In this document: positions 35,501-49,365 of the stretch, one piece after another | Layout of the letters: each line of letters starts with the position of its first letter | Position numbering within the stretch: position 1 is the stretch's first letter | Assembly: GCA_963662155.1 (NCBI GenBank) | Contig: OY759266.1 | Location: 61,278,911-61,342,910, forward strand | Direction: 5' to 3' | Source of the DNA: Lamellibrachia columna | Taxonomy: Eukaryota > Annelida > Polychaeta > Sabellida > Siboglinidae | DNA: 64,000 nt | Translations under genes and position numbers: made by a program | The notes under the pieces: model-generated | What the model saw: only the letters and a program-made list of their open reading frames with translations | What the model was told of the DNA's origin: nothing | Databases searched by the model: none

Positions 35501-38500
35501 AGTTTGATGTAGATGAATAGAGAGACCTGGAGAGTGATTCACTCTCCTTAGTTTGATGTAGATGAATAGAGAGACCTGGAGAGTGATTCACTCTCCTCAG
35601 TTTGATGTAGATGAATAGAGAGACCTGGAGAGTGATTCACTCTCCTTAGTTTGATGTAGATAAATAGAGAGACCTGGAGAGTGATTCACTCTCAGTTTGA
35701 TGTAGATGAATAGAGAGACATGGAGAGTGATTCACTCTCCTCAGTTTGATGTAGACGAATAGAGAGACCTGGAGAGTGATTCACTCTCCTTAGTTTGATG
35801 TAGATGAATAGAGAGACCTGGAGAGTGATTCACTCTCCTTAGTTTGATGTAGATGAATAGAGAGACCTGGAGAGTGATTCACTCTCCTTAGTTTGATGTA
35901 GATGAATAGAGAGACCTGGAGAGTGATTCACTCTCCTTAGTTTGATGTAGATGAATAGAGAGACCTGGAGAGTGATTCACTCTCCTTAGTTTGATGTAGA
36001 TGAATAGAGAGACCTGGAGAGTGATTCACTCTCCTCAGTTTGATGTAGATGAATAGAGAGACGTGGAGAGTGATTCACTCTCCTTAGTTTGATGTAGATG
36101 AATAGAGAGACCTGGAGAGTGATTCACTCTCCTCAGTTTGATGTAGATGAATAGAGAGACCTGGAGAGTGATTAACTCTCCTTAGTTTGATGTAGATGAA
36201 TAGAGAGACATGGAGAGTGATTCACTCTCCTCAGTTTGATGTAGATGAATAGAGACCTGGAGATTGATTCACTCTCCTCAGTTTGATGTAGATGAATAGA
36301 GAGACCTGGAGAGTGATTCACTCTCCTTAGTTTGATGTAGATGAATAGAGAGACATGGAGAGTGATTCACTCTCTTTAGTTTGATGTAGATGAATAGAGA
36401 GACCTGGAAAGTGATTCACTCTCCTCAGTTTGATGTAGATGAATAGAGAGACATGGAGAGTGATTCACTCTCCTTAGTTTGATGTAGATGAATAGAGAGA
36501 CATGGAGAGTGATTCACTCTCCTTAGTTTGATGTAGATGAATAGAGAGACCTGGAGAGGGATTCACTCTCCTTAGTTTGATGTAGATGAATAGAGAGACC
36601 TGGAGAGTGATTCACTCTCCTCAGTTTGATGTAGATGAATAGAGAGATCTGGAGAGTGATTCACTCTCCTCAGTTTGATGTAGATGAATAGAGACACATG
36701 GAGAGTGATTCACTCTCCTTAGTTTGATGTAGATGAATAGAGAGACATGGAGAGTGATTCACTCTCCTCAGTTTGATGTAGATGAATAGAGAGACCTGGA
36801 GAGTGATTCACTCTCCTCAGTTTGATGTAGATGAATAGAGAGACCTGGAGAGTGATTCACTCTCCTTAGTTTGATTTAGATGAATAGAGAGACCTGGAGA
36901 GTGATTCACTCTCTTTAGTTTGATGTAGATGAATAGAGAGACCTGGAGAGTGATTCACTCTCCTCAGTTTGATGTAGATGAATAGAGAGACATGGAGAGT
37001 GATTCACTCTCCTTAGTTTGATGTAGATGAATAGAGAGACTCCTTAGTTTGATGTAGATGAATAGAGAGACATGGAGAGTGATTCACTCTCCTTAGTTTG
37101 ATGTAGATGAATAGAGACCTGGAGAGTGATTCACTCTCCTTAGTTTGATTTAGATGAATAGAGAGACCTGGAGAGTGATTCCCTCTCTTTAGTTTGATGT
37201 AGATGAATAGAGAGACCTGGAGAGTGATTCACTCTCCTCAGTTTGATGTAGATGAATAGAGAGACATGGAGAGTGATTCACTCTCCTTAGTTTGATGTAG
37301 ATGAATAGAGAGACTCTCCTTAGTTTGATGTAGATGAATAGAGAGACATGGAGAGTGATTCACTCTCCTTAGTTTGATGTAGATGAATAGAGAGACATGG
37401 AGAGTGATTCACTCTCCTTAGTTTGATGTAGATGAATAGAGAGACATGGAGAGTGATTCACTCTCCTTAGTTTGATGTAGATGAATAGAGAGACCTGGAG
37501 AGGGATTCACTCTCCTTAGTTTGATGTAGATGAATAGAGAGACCTGGAGAGTGATTCACTCTCCTCAGTTTGATGTAGATGAATAGAGAGATCTGGAGAG
37601 TGATTCACTCTCCTCAGTTTGATGTAGATGAATAGAGACACATGGAGAGTGATTCACTCTCCTCAGTTTGATGTAGATGAATAGAGAGACCTGGAGAGTG
37701 ATTCACTCTCCTCAGTTTGTTGTAGATGAATAGAGAGACATGGAGAGTGATTCACTCTCCTCAGTTTGATGTAGATGAATAGAGAGACTTGGAGAGTGAT
37801 TTGCTCTCCTCAGTTTGATGTAGATGAATATAGAGACCTGGAGAGTGATTCACTCTCCTCAGTTTGATGTAGATGAATAGAGAGACCTGGAGAGTGATTC
37901 ACTCTCCTTAGTTTGATGTAGATGAATAGAGAGACCTGGAGAGTGATTTGCTCTCCACAGTTTGATGTAGATGAATAGAGAGACCTGGAGAGTGATTCAC
38001 TCTCCTCAGTTTGATGTAGATGAATAGAGAGACCTGGAGAGTGATTCACTCTCCTTAGTTTGATGTAGATGAATAGAGAGACCTGGAGAGTGATTTGCTC
38101 TCCTCAGTTTGATGTAGATGAATAGAGACCTGGAGAGTGATTCACTCTCCTTAGTTTGATGTAGATGAATAGAGACCTGGAGAGTGATTTGCTCTCCTCA
38201 GTTTGATGTAGATGAATAGAGAGACCTCGAGAGTGATTCACTCTCCGCAGTTTGATGTAGATGAATATAGAGACATGGAGAGTGATTTGCTATCCTCAGT
38301 TTGATGAAGATGAATAAAGAGACCTGGAGAGTGATTTGCTCTCCGCAGTTTGATGTAGATGAATAGAGAGACCTCGAGAGTGATTTGCTATCCTCAGTTT
38401 GATGTAGATGAATAGAGACCTGGAGAGTGATTCACTCTCCTTAGTTTGATGTAGATGAATAGAGAGACCTGGAGAGTGATTCACTCTCCTTAGTTTGATG

Positions 38501-41500
38501 TAGATGAATAGAGAGACCTGGAGAGTGATTCTCTCTCCTCAGTTTGATGTAGATGAATAGAGAGACCTGGAGAGTGATTCACTCTGCTTAGTTTGATGTA
38601 GATAAATAGAGAGACCTGGAGAGTGATTCACTCTCAGTTTGATGTAGATGAATAGAGAGACCTGGAGAGTGATTCACTCTCCTCAGTTTGATGTAGATGA
38701 ATAGAGAGACCTGGAGAGTGATTCACTCTCCTTAGTTTGATGTAGATGAATAGAGAGACCTGGAGAGTGATTCACTCTCCTTAGTTTGATGTAGATGAAT
38801 AGAGAGACCTGGAGAGTGATTCACTCTCCTCAGTTTGATGTAGATGAATAGAGAGACATGGAGAGTGATTCACTCTCTTTAGTTTGATGTAGATGAATAG
38901 AGAGACCTGGAAAGTGATTCACTCTCCTCAGTTTGATGTAGATGAATAGAGAGACATGGAGAGTGATTCACTCTCCTTAGTTTGATGTAGATGAATAGAG
39001 AGACATGGAGAGTGATTCACTCTCCTTAGTTTGATGTAGATGAATAGAGAGACCTGGAGAGGGATTCACTCTCCTTAGTTTGATGTAGATGAATAGAGAG
39101 ACCTGGAGAGTGATTCACTCTCCTCAGTTTGATGTAGATGAATAGAGAGATCTGGAGAGTGATTCACTCTCCTCAGTTTGATGTAGATGAATAGACACAT
39201 GGAGAGTGATTCACTCTCCTTAGTTTGATGTAGATGAATAGAGAGACATGGAGAGTGATTCACTCTCCTCAGTTTGATGTAGATGAATAGAGAGACCTGG
39301 AGAGTGATTCACTCTCCTCAGTTTGATGTAGATGAATAGAGAGACCTGGAGAGTGATTCACTCTCCTTAGTTTGATTTAGATGAATAGAGAGACCTGGAG
39401 AGTGATTCACTCTCTTTAGTTTGATGTAGATGAATAGAGAGACCTGGAGAGTGATTCACTCTCCTCAGTTTGATGTAGATGAATAGAGAGACATGGAGTG
39501 ATTCACTCTCCTTAGTTTGATGTAGATGAATAGAGAGACTCTCCTTAGTTTGATGTAGATGAATAGAGAGACATGGAGAGTGATTCACTCTCCTTAGTTT
39601 GATGTAGATGAATAGAGACCTGGAGAGTGATTCACTCTCCTTAGTTTGATTTAGATGAATAGAGAGACCTGGAGAGTGATTCACTCTCTTTAGTTTGATG
39701 TAGATGAATAGAGAGACCTGGAGAGTGATTCACTCTCCTCAGTTTGATGTAGATGAATAGAGAGACATGGAGAGTGATTCACTCTCCTTAGTTTGATGTA
39801 GATGAATAGAGAGACTCTCCTTAGTTTGATGTAGATGAATAGAGAGACATGGAGAGTGATTCACTCTCCTTAGTTTGATGTAGATGAATAGAGAGACATG
39901 GAGAGTGATTCACTCTCCTTAGTTTGATGTAGTTGAATAGAGAGACATGGAGAGTGATTCACTCTCCTTAGTTTGATGTAGATGAATAGAGAGACCTGGA
40001 GAGGGATTCACTCTCCTTAGTTTGATGTAGATGAATAGAGAGACCTGGAGAGTGATTCACTCTCCTCAGTTTGATGTAGATGAATAGAGAGATCTGGAGA
40101 GTGATTCACTCTCCTCAGTTTGATGTAGATGAATAGAGATACATGGAGAGTGATTCACTCTCCTCAGTTTGATGTAGATGAATAGAGAGACCTGGAGAGT
40201 GATTCACTCTCCTCAGTTTGTTGTAGATGAATAGAGAGACATGGAGAGTGATTTACTCTCCTCAGTTTGATGTAGATGAATAGAGAGACCTGGAGAGTGA
40301 TTCACTCTCCTTAGTTTGATGTAGATGAATAGAGAGACCTGGAGAGTGATTTGCTCTCCTCAGTTTGATGTAGATGAATAGAGAGACCTGGAGAGTGATT
40401 CACTCTCCTTAGTTTGATGTAGATGAATAGAGACCTGGAGAGTGATTTGCTCTCCTCAGTTTGATGTAGATGAATAGAGAGACCTCGAGAGTGATTCACT
40501 CTCCGCAGTTTGATGTAGATGAATATAGAGACATGGAGAGTGATTTGCTATCCTCAGTTTGATGAAGATGAATAAAGAGACCTGGAGAGTGATTTGCTCT
40601 CCGCAGTTTGATGTAGATGAATAGAGAGACCTCGAGAGTGATTTGCTATCCTCAGTTTGATGTAGATGAATAGAGACCTGGAGAGTGATTCACTCTCCTT
40701 AGTTTGATGTAGATGAATAGAGAGACCTGGAGAGTGATTCACTCTCCTTAGTTTGATGTAGATGAATAGAGAGACCTGGAGAGTGATTCTCTCTCCTCAG
40801 TTTGATGTAGATGAATAGAGAGACCTGGAGAGTGATTCACTCTCCTTAGTTTGATGTAGATAAATAGAGAGACCTGGAGAGTGATTCACTCTCAGTTTGA
40901 TGTAGATGAATAGAGAGACCTGGAGAGTGATTCACTCTCCTCAGTTTGATGTAGATGAATAGAGAGACCTGGAGAGTGATTCACTCTCCTTAGTTTGATG
41001 TAGATGAATAGAGAGACCTGGAGAGTGATTCACTCTCCTTAGTTTGATGTAGATGAATAGAGAGACCTGGAGAGTGATTCACTCTCCTTAGTTTGATGTA
41101 GATGAATAGAGAGACCTGGAGAGTGATTCACTCTCCTCAGTTTGATGTAGATGAATAGAGAGACTCTCCTTAGTTTGATGTAGATGAATAGAGAGACATG
41201 GAGAGTGATTCACTCTCCTTAGTTTGATGTAGATGAATAGAGAGACATGGAGAGTGATTCACTCTCCTTAGTTTGATTTAGATGAATAGAGAGACCTGGA
41301 GAGTGATTCACTCTCCTTAGTTTGATGTAGATGAATAGAGAGACATGGAGAGTGATTCACTCTCCTTAGTTTGATGTAGATGAATAGAGAGACCTGGAGA
41401 GTGATTCACTCTCCTTAGTTTGATGTAGATGAATAGAGAGACCTGGAGAGTGATTCACTCTCCTTAGTTTGATGTAGATGAATAGAGAGACCTGGAGAGT

Positions 41501-44500
41501 GATTCACTCTCCTCAGTTTGATGTAGATGAATAGAGAGACCTGGAGAGTGATTCACTCTCCTCAGTTTGATGTAGATGAATAGAGAGACATGGAGAGTGA
41601 TTCACTCTCCTCAGTTTGATGTAGATGAATAGAGAGACCTGGAGAGTGATTCACTCTCCTCAGTTTGATGTAGATGAATAGAGAGACATGGAGAGTGATT
41701 CGCTCTCCTCAGTTTGATGTAGATGAATAGAGAGACATGGAGAGTGATTTGCTCTCCTCAGTTTGATGTAGATGAATAGAGAGACCTGGAGAGTGATTCA
41801 CTCTCCTCAGTTTGATGTAGATGAATAGAGAGACCTGGAGAGTGATTCACTCTCCTCAGTTTGATGTAGATGAATAGAGAGACCTGGAGAGTGATTTGCT
41901 CTCCACAGTTTGATGTAGATGAATAGAGAGACCTGGAGAGTGATTCACTCTCCTCAGTTTGATGTAGATGAATAGAGAGACCTGGAGAGTGATTCACTCT
42001 CCTTAGTTTGATGTAGATGAATAGAGAGACCTGGAGAGTGATTTGCTCTCCTCAGTTTGATGTAGATGAATAGAGAGACCTGGAGAGTGATTCACTCTCC
42101 TCTGTTTGATGTAGATGAATAGAGACCTGGAGAGTGATTCACTCTGCCCAGAATTTTTATGAGACTGTTTCACAGTCATTTACGACTATATGTATGTGTT
42201 TGTATGCATGCATACATGTGTGCGTGCACATGTGTTTATATATACATATGCATACATATATTTGTTCCATTTCATTCAGTTACATAAATAAATTAATACC
42301 TGATTTTCAGTGACATAATAATGGGAACAAAGTTTTTTGCACAATAGATGCATCATGGCTGAACATTTCTATGAGCAGGAGAAGTAAACTGTCTAGAATG
42401 GAGGCAATGAACTGTGCCTTTACCTTTCACCTATCAATAGTATACAAATGTGCCATTAAGTAGGACTCTAGAAACCAAGTTGTTGCAAGCACCTGTTTTG
42501 ATTGGCTTCTCTAATTCGGGCAATTATTAATGTTGGCAGATTGCCCGAGGTGCCCGCACTGTGTGACATCAGCTACATCACGGCAGAGTTTCAACCAGAC
42601 ATTGATCAGCAGGTGACATCCCTCGTGGACAGCTATGGTCGGGTGACAGCGAGGTCACCTGTACATGTGACGTCAGTACGAGAGCAGCCCGGCGGTCTTG
42701 TCATTCGCTGGGCCGAGGTGAATAACATCAAACAAAATTTTTACTATCTGGGGAAAGTAAATATAGGAATTGTCTCCATATATTGTAGAAGTTGGATAAT
42801 TCTTTCAATGTTTTACAAGTAGAAATTTCCTCGTGTGTGGGTGTGATCAGTTAGCGTTGCTCCTCACGAGTTCTGCCTGTGTGAGCGTTGGATCATGAGC
42901 TTAGTAGGATTATAGGCAGTAAACTAGTGCGGTGTCACAGTAAACTAGTGTGGTGTCACAGTAAACTAGTGCGGTGTCACAGTAAACTAGTGCGGTGTCA
43001 CAGTAAACTAGTGCGGTGTCACAGTAAACTAGTGCGGTGTCACAGTAAACTTGTCACACTGCAACAATTCTCCAGAGTGGTATTATGCTCTGAAAAGGAA
43101 CTATTTACATTTACACTATTTACAGAGTTCAACTATTTACATAATTCATGCAACCATTTGCATTGTTCGTGTAACTTTTTGCATAGTTCGTGCAATTTAC
43201 AACTGCAAACATCATTCAATTTTTTTTAGTGATTCTAGAAATAAGTCAGAATTACAGACTAGTGTGTTTAACATCAGTGATTTGTAAATTATTAGAAAGG
43301 TTAATTAAAGACTATGGTAGTTAGGCATAAATTATTAAATCCATCTCAACATGGATTTCTAAACACGAGGTCGTGCTTAACAAATTTGTTGTTTTTGGAA
43401 GAAATCACTAAGTGGATAGACGAGGGATCACCAATAGATATCAGCTAGTTAGATTTTCAGAAAGCTTTTGACAAAGTGCCACATCAAAGATTACTAGTTA
43501 AATTAAAAGCCCATGGTATCAGGGATGGCATAATCGACTGGATAGAACACTGGCTGACTGACAGAAGACAGCGTGTTGTAGTAGATGGGGAAGTTTCAAA
43601 CTGGAAATCAGTTTTTAGTGGGGTACCACAAGGATCAGTGTTAACACCTTTATTATTCTTAATATATATCAATGACTTGGACAATAATATAACAAGCAAT
43701 GTACTGAAATTTGCAGATGACACAAAAGTGTTTAGAAGGGTTAATGATGATTTAACAAGATTTAACAAGATTTGCCATCCAAGCCAAAGGCCCAGATGGC
43801 AAGTGGACAAGGAAGCCATTGGCTTATCGAGAGTCCAACAATGTTCATCTACTTATAGCCCGCCCTCCTGAGATATGTGTCAACCTTGTTTTTAAACATA
43901 TTCACGCTGCTAGCAGTTACACAATCTGTAGACAATTTGTTCCATTCATTTATTGTCCCCTGTGAGAACGAGTGCTTCCTGATGTCCAATCTACATTGAT
44001 CCTTTACTAATTTTACCTCATGTCCTCTAGTTCTGCTATCCTTCTTGAGTGAGAAAAACATATTTCTATCAATATTTTCATACCCATTCAATATCTTAAA
44101 AACTTCAATCTGATCTCCTCTTAACCTCCTTGTCTCTAGAGTTGTTAAACCACATTCTTTCAGGCGTTCTTCATAACTAAGGTCTCTCAGTTCTGGAATC
44201 ATTTTAGTTGATGGTACAAAACAATGTAGGCGAATTAGTAGTTAAATGGTCTGAGAAATGGCAGATATTGTTCAATTTTGGGAAATGTAAATGCCCACAT
44301 ACAGGACACGGGAACTTGGATGTAAAGTTTTGTAAACTATGAAATGGGAGATACTGTTCTAGGTACTACTGGAAAAAAAGGACTTAGGAGTTACAATAAG
44401 TGCTGATATGAAAGTTTAAGAGCAGTGTGGTATTGCGGCTTCAAAGGGTAATCAAATTCTTGGGTTGATTAGGAGAAATATAACATACAACGAAAAAAAC

Positions 44501-47500
44501 GCTAATTATACCTTTGTATAAAGCAATAGTTAGGCCTCATTTAGAGTACTGTATACAAACATGAGAGACCATAATTGTAAGGATATAGATATACTTGAAA
44601 GAATACAGAAGAGAGCAACTAAAATGATTCCAGAACTGAGAGACCTTAGTTATGAAGAACTGAAAGAATGTGGTTTAACAACGCTAGAGGCAAGGTGGTT
44701 AAGAAGAGATCAAATTGAAGTTTTTAAGATATTGAATGGGTATGAAAATATTGATAGAAATATGTTTTTCTCACTCAAGAAAGATAATAGAACTAGAGGA
44801 CATGAGGTAACATTAGTAAAGGATCAGTGTAGATTGGATATCAGGAAGTACTCATTCTCACAGAGGACAATAAATGAATGGAACAAATTATCTACAGATT
44901 GTGTAACTGCACATATACGTACACTGTGACATTTGACACTATTCCACAGGTTGACGAGGACCAGCCTACCAGCTTCAGCGAATTTAAACTTGAGTATTGC
45001 TGCGGAACTGTTTGTTGCCCAGACAACCAGAAGTCAGAGTTCATTAAGGCCTATCAGGGCCCTCACATGGGGTACACACTGCGACACCTGAAACCTTTCA
45101 TGTACTACTCTGTGAGGGTGTGTGGGAGGGTGGAAGATAGCACCCCCTGGTGTGTGTGGAGTGTGCCAGCTGTTGGGATGACCCGTCTTCAACCCTATGG
45201 TCAGTATAAAGTTATATATAAAAAAAGTTTGCTCTCTCTTAGCTCACTGATGTGGTACGAATGACAATATTCACATTTGCATATGACACAACATCTCTGC
45301 TCACACTCATATGACACAACATCTCTGCTCACACTCATATGACACAGCATCTCTGCTCACACTCATATGACACAGCATCTCTGCTCACACTCATATGACA
45401 CAGCATCTCTGCTCACACTCATATGACACAGCATCTCTGCTCACACTCATATGACACATCTCTGCTCACACTCATATGACACAGCATCTCTGCTCACACT
45501 CATATGACACAGCATCTCTGCTCACACTCATATGACACAGCATCTCTGCTCACACTCATATGACACAGCATCTTTGCTCACACTCATATGACACATCTCT
45601 GCTCACACTCATATGACACAGCATCTCTGCTCACACTCATATGACACAGCATCTCTGCTCACACTCATATGACACAACATCTCTGCTCACACTCATATGA
45701 CACAGCATCTCTGCTCACACTCATATGACACAGCATCTCTGCTCACACTCATATGACACAGCATCTCTGCTCACACTCATATGACACAGCATCTCTGCTC
45801 ACACTCATATGACACAGCATCTTTGCTCACACTCATATGACACAGCATCTCTGCTCACACTCATATGACACAGCATCTCTGCTCACACTCATATGACACA
45901 GCATCTCTGCTCACACTCATATGACACAACATCTCTGCTCACACTCATATGACACAGCATCTCTGCTCACACTCATATGACACAGCATCTCTGCTCACAC
46001 TCATATGACACAGCATCTCTGCTCACACTCATATGACACAGCATCTCTGCTCACACTCATATGACACAGCATCTCTGCTCACACTCATATGACACAGCAT
46101 CTCTGCTCACACTCATATGACACAGTATCTTTGCTCACACTCATATGACACATCTCTGCTCACACTCATATGACACAGCATCTCTGCTCACACTCATATG
46201 ACACAGCATCTCTGCTCACACTCATATGACACAACATCTCTGCTCACACTCATATGACACAGCATCTCTGCTCACACTCATATGACACAGCATCTCTGCT
46301 CACACTCATATGACACAGCATCTCTGCTCACACTCATATGACACAGCATCTCTGCTCACACTCATATGACACAGCATCTCTGCTCACACTCATATGACAC
46401 AGCATCTCTGCTCACACTCATATGACACAGCATCTCTGCTCACACTCATATGACACAGCATCTTTGCTCACACTCATATGACACATCTCTGCTCACACTC
46501 ATATGACACAGCATCTCTGCTCACACTCATATGACACAGCATCTCTGCTCACACTCATATGACACAGCATCTCTGCTCACACTCATATGACACAGCATCT
46601 CTGCTCACACTCATATGACACAGCATCTCTGCTCACACTCATATGACACAGCATCTCTGCTCACACTCATATGACACAGCATCTCTGCTCACACTCATAT
46701 GACACAGCATCTCTGCTCACACTCATATGACACACATCTCTGCTCACACTCATATGACACAGCATCTCTGCTCACACTCATATGACACAGCATCTCTGCT
46801 CACACTCATATGACACAGCATCTCTGCTCACACTCATATGACACAGCATCTCTGCTCACACTCATATGACACAGCATCTCTGCTCACACTCATATGACAC
46901 AGCATCTCTGCTCACACTCATATGACACAGCATCTTTGCTCACACTCATATGACACATCTCTGCTCACACTCATATGACACAGCATCTCTGCTCACACTC
47001 ATATGATACATCTCTGCTCACACTCATATGACACAGCATCTCTGCTCACACTCATATGACACAGCATCTGTGCTCACACTCATATGACACAGCATCTCTG
47101 CTCACACTCATATGACACAGCATCTCTGCTCACACTCATATGACACAGCATCTCTGCTCACACTCATATGACACAGCATCTCTGCTCACACTCATATGAC
47201 ACAGCATCTCTGCTCACACTCATATGACACAACATCTCTGCTCACACTCATATGACACAGCATCTCTGCTCACACTCATATGACACAGCATCTCTGCTCA
47301 CACTCATATGACACAGCATCTCTGCTCACACTCATATGACACAGCATCTCTGCTCACACTCATATGACACAGCATCTCTGCTCACACTCGTATGACACAG
47401 CATCTCTGCTCACACTCATATGACACAGCATCTGTGCTCACACTCATATGACACAGCATCTCTGCTCACACTCATATGACACAGCATCTCTGCTCACACT

Positions 47501-49308
47501 CATATGACACAGCATCTTTGCTCACACTCATATGACACATCTCTGCTCACACTCATATGACACAGCATCTCTGCTCACACTCATATGATACAACATCTCT
47601 GCTCACACTCATATGACACAGCATCTCTGCTCACACTCATATGACACAGCATCTCTGCTCACACTCATATGACACAGCATCTCTGCTCACACTCATATGA
47701 CACAGCATCTCTGCTCACACTCATATGACACAGCATCTCTGCTCACACTCATATGACACAACATCTCTGCTCACACTCATATGACACAGCATCTCTGCTC
47801 ACACTCATATGACACAGCATCTCTGCTCACACTCATATGACACAGCATCTCGGCTCACACTCGTATGACACAGCATCTCTGCTCACACTCATATGACACA
47901 TCTCTGCTCACACTCATATGACACAACATCTCTGCTCACACTCATATGACACATCTCTGCTCACACTCATATGACACAACATCTCTGCTCACACTCATAT
48001 GACACAGCATCTCTGCTCACACTCATATGACACATCTCTGCTCACACTCATATGACACAACATCTCTGCTCACACTCATATGACACATCTCTGCTCACAC
48101 TCATATGACACATCTCTGCTCACACTCATAGGACACAGCATCTCTGCTCACACTCATATGACACAACATCTCTGCTCACACTCATATGACACAACAAAAA
48201 AACTGCACTGTACTGAACCTGCAGTAAACTGTACATGCAGGAAATTACAAAATGTCAGAATATATAATAAATTGTGTTATATTTATGCAATGACATTGTT
48301 TAAAAAAAAAAAAAATTAGCACTCTATATGGAACACCAACTAGTATATATTTCTCCAATAATTATTTTACTATAGTCACCATGCAAGACTATTTTCGTGT
48401 TTTTCAGCAGGGAAAGAAAGCTCTGCCAAAATTACACAAATATCTTCATAATCATGGAAGTTTTGGCTTTTTATTGAAATGTATTGGTCTGTTGAGATAG
48501 CATGCTGATTAGCCATTGTTGATTTATTAATTTAGTTACTATTAATGATAAATGATTAATGTATATTTATGACCCTACTTAATGTGTTTTGAAATTATAC
48601 AGATGTCTTCATAATCATGAAAGTTATGGCCTTTTATCAAAAGGTGTTGGCCTGTTGAGTTTATGCATTAATTAGTCAATACTGACTTATTAGTTGCATC
48701 AATTGAGTTATAAATGAGTGTGTGATGTGTATATATAACCCTGGTTAATGAATTTGTAAACCCTGAACAAGTTATACAAATATCTTTATAATCATGGAAA
48801 TTATGGCCTTTTATAAAAATGTGTTGGGCTGTTGAGTTTGCGCATTAATTAGCCAATATTGACTTATTAATTGCATCAATTGAGTTATGAAATGAGTGTG
48901 TGATGTATATTTATGACCCTGGTTAATGAGTTTGCAAACCCTGAACAAATTATACAAAAATCTTCATAATCATGTAAGTTATGGACATGTCATGTGTCGG
49001 TCAGTTGACTTCACGCACTAATTAGCCAATATTGACTTATTAATTGCATTAATTGGATTATGCATATTTATGACCCTACTTAATGTGCTTGCAACTCCTG
49101 AAAAAATTATTAAAATATATGCAAAAGTCAAAAAGTTATGCAACTTTAATCATATTAAATTTTTACCGTATTAAAATCGCAATATCTTTGGATCTAATAC
49201 AGATATATTAATAAAATAAGCAGTTTTTGATTCCTTTACATTTCACCTTTCATTTAAATCAATTGCCAATGTTCCATCATGAAATATCAAAATTTTCTTT
49301 GAAGTGCC

Positions 49309-49365
<57 letters not shown>

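Noticed and set aside
45271..48196. CRISPR array (short regular repeats)
   Set aside because: Units are directly adjacent with no variable spacers, and the host is an animal.
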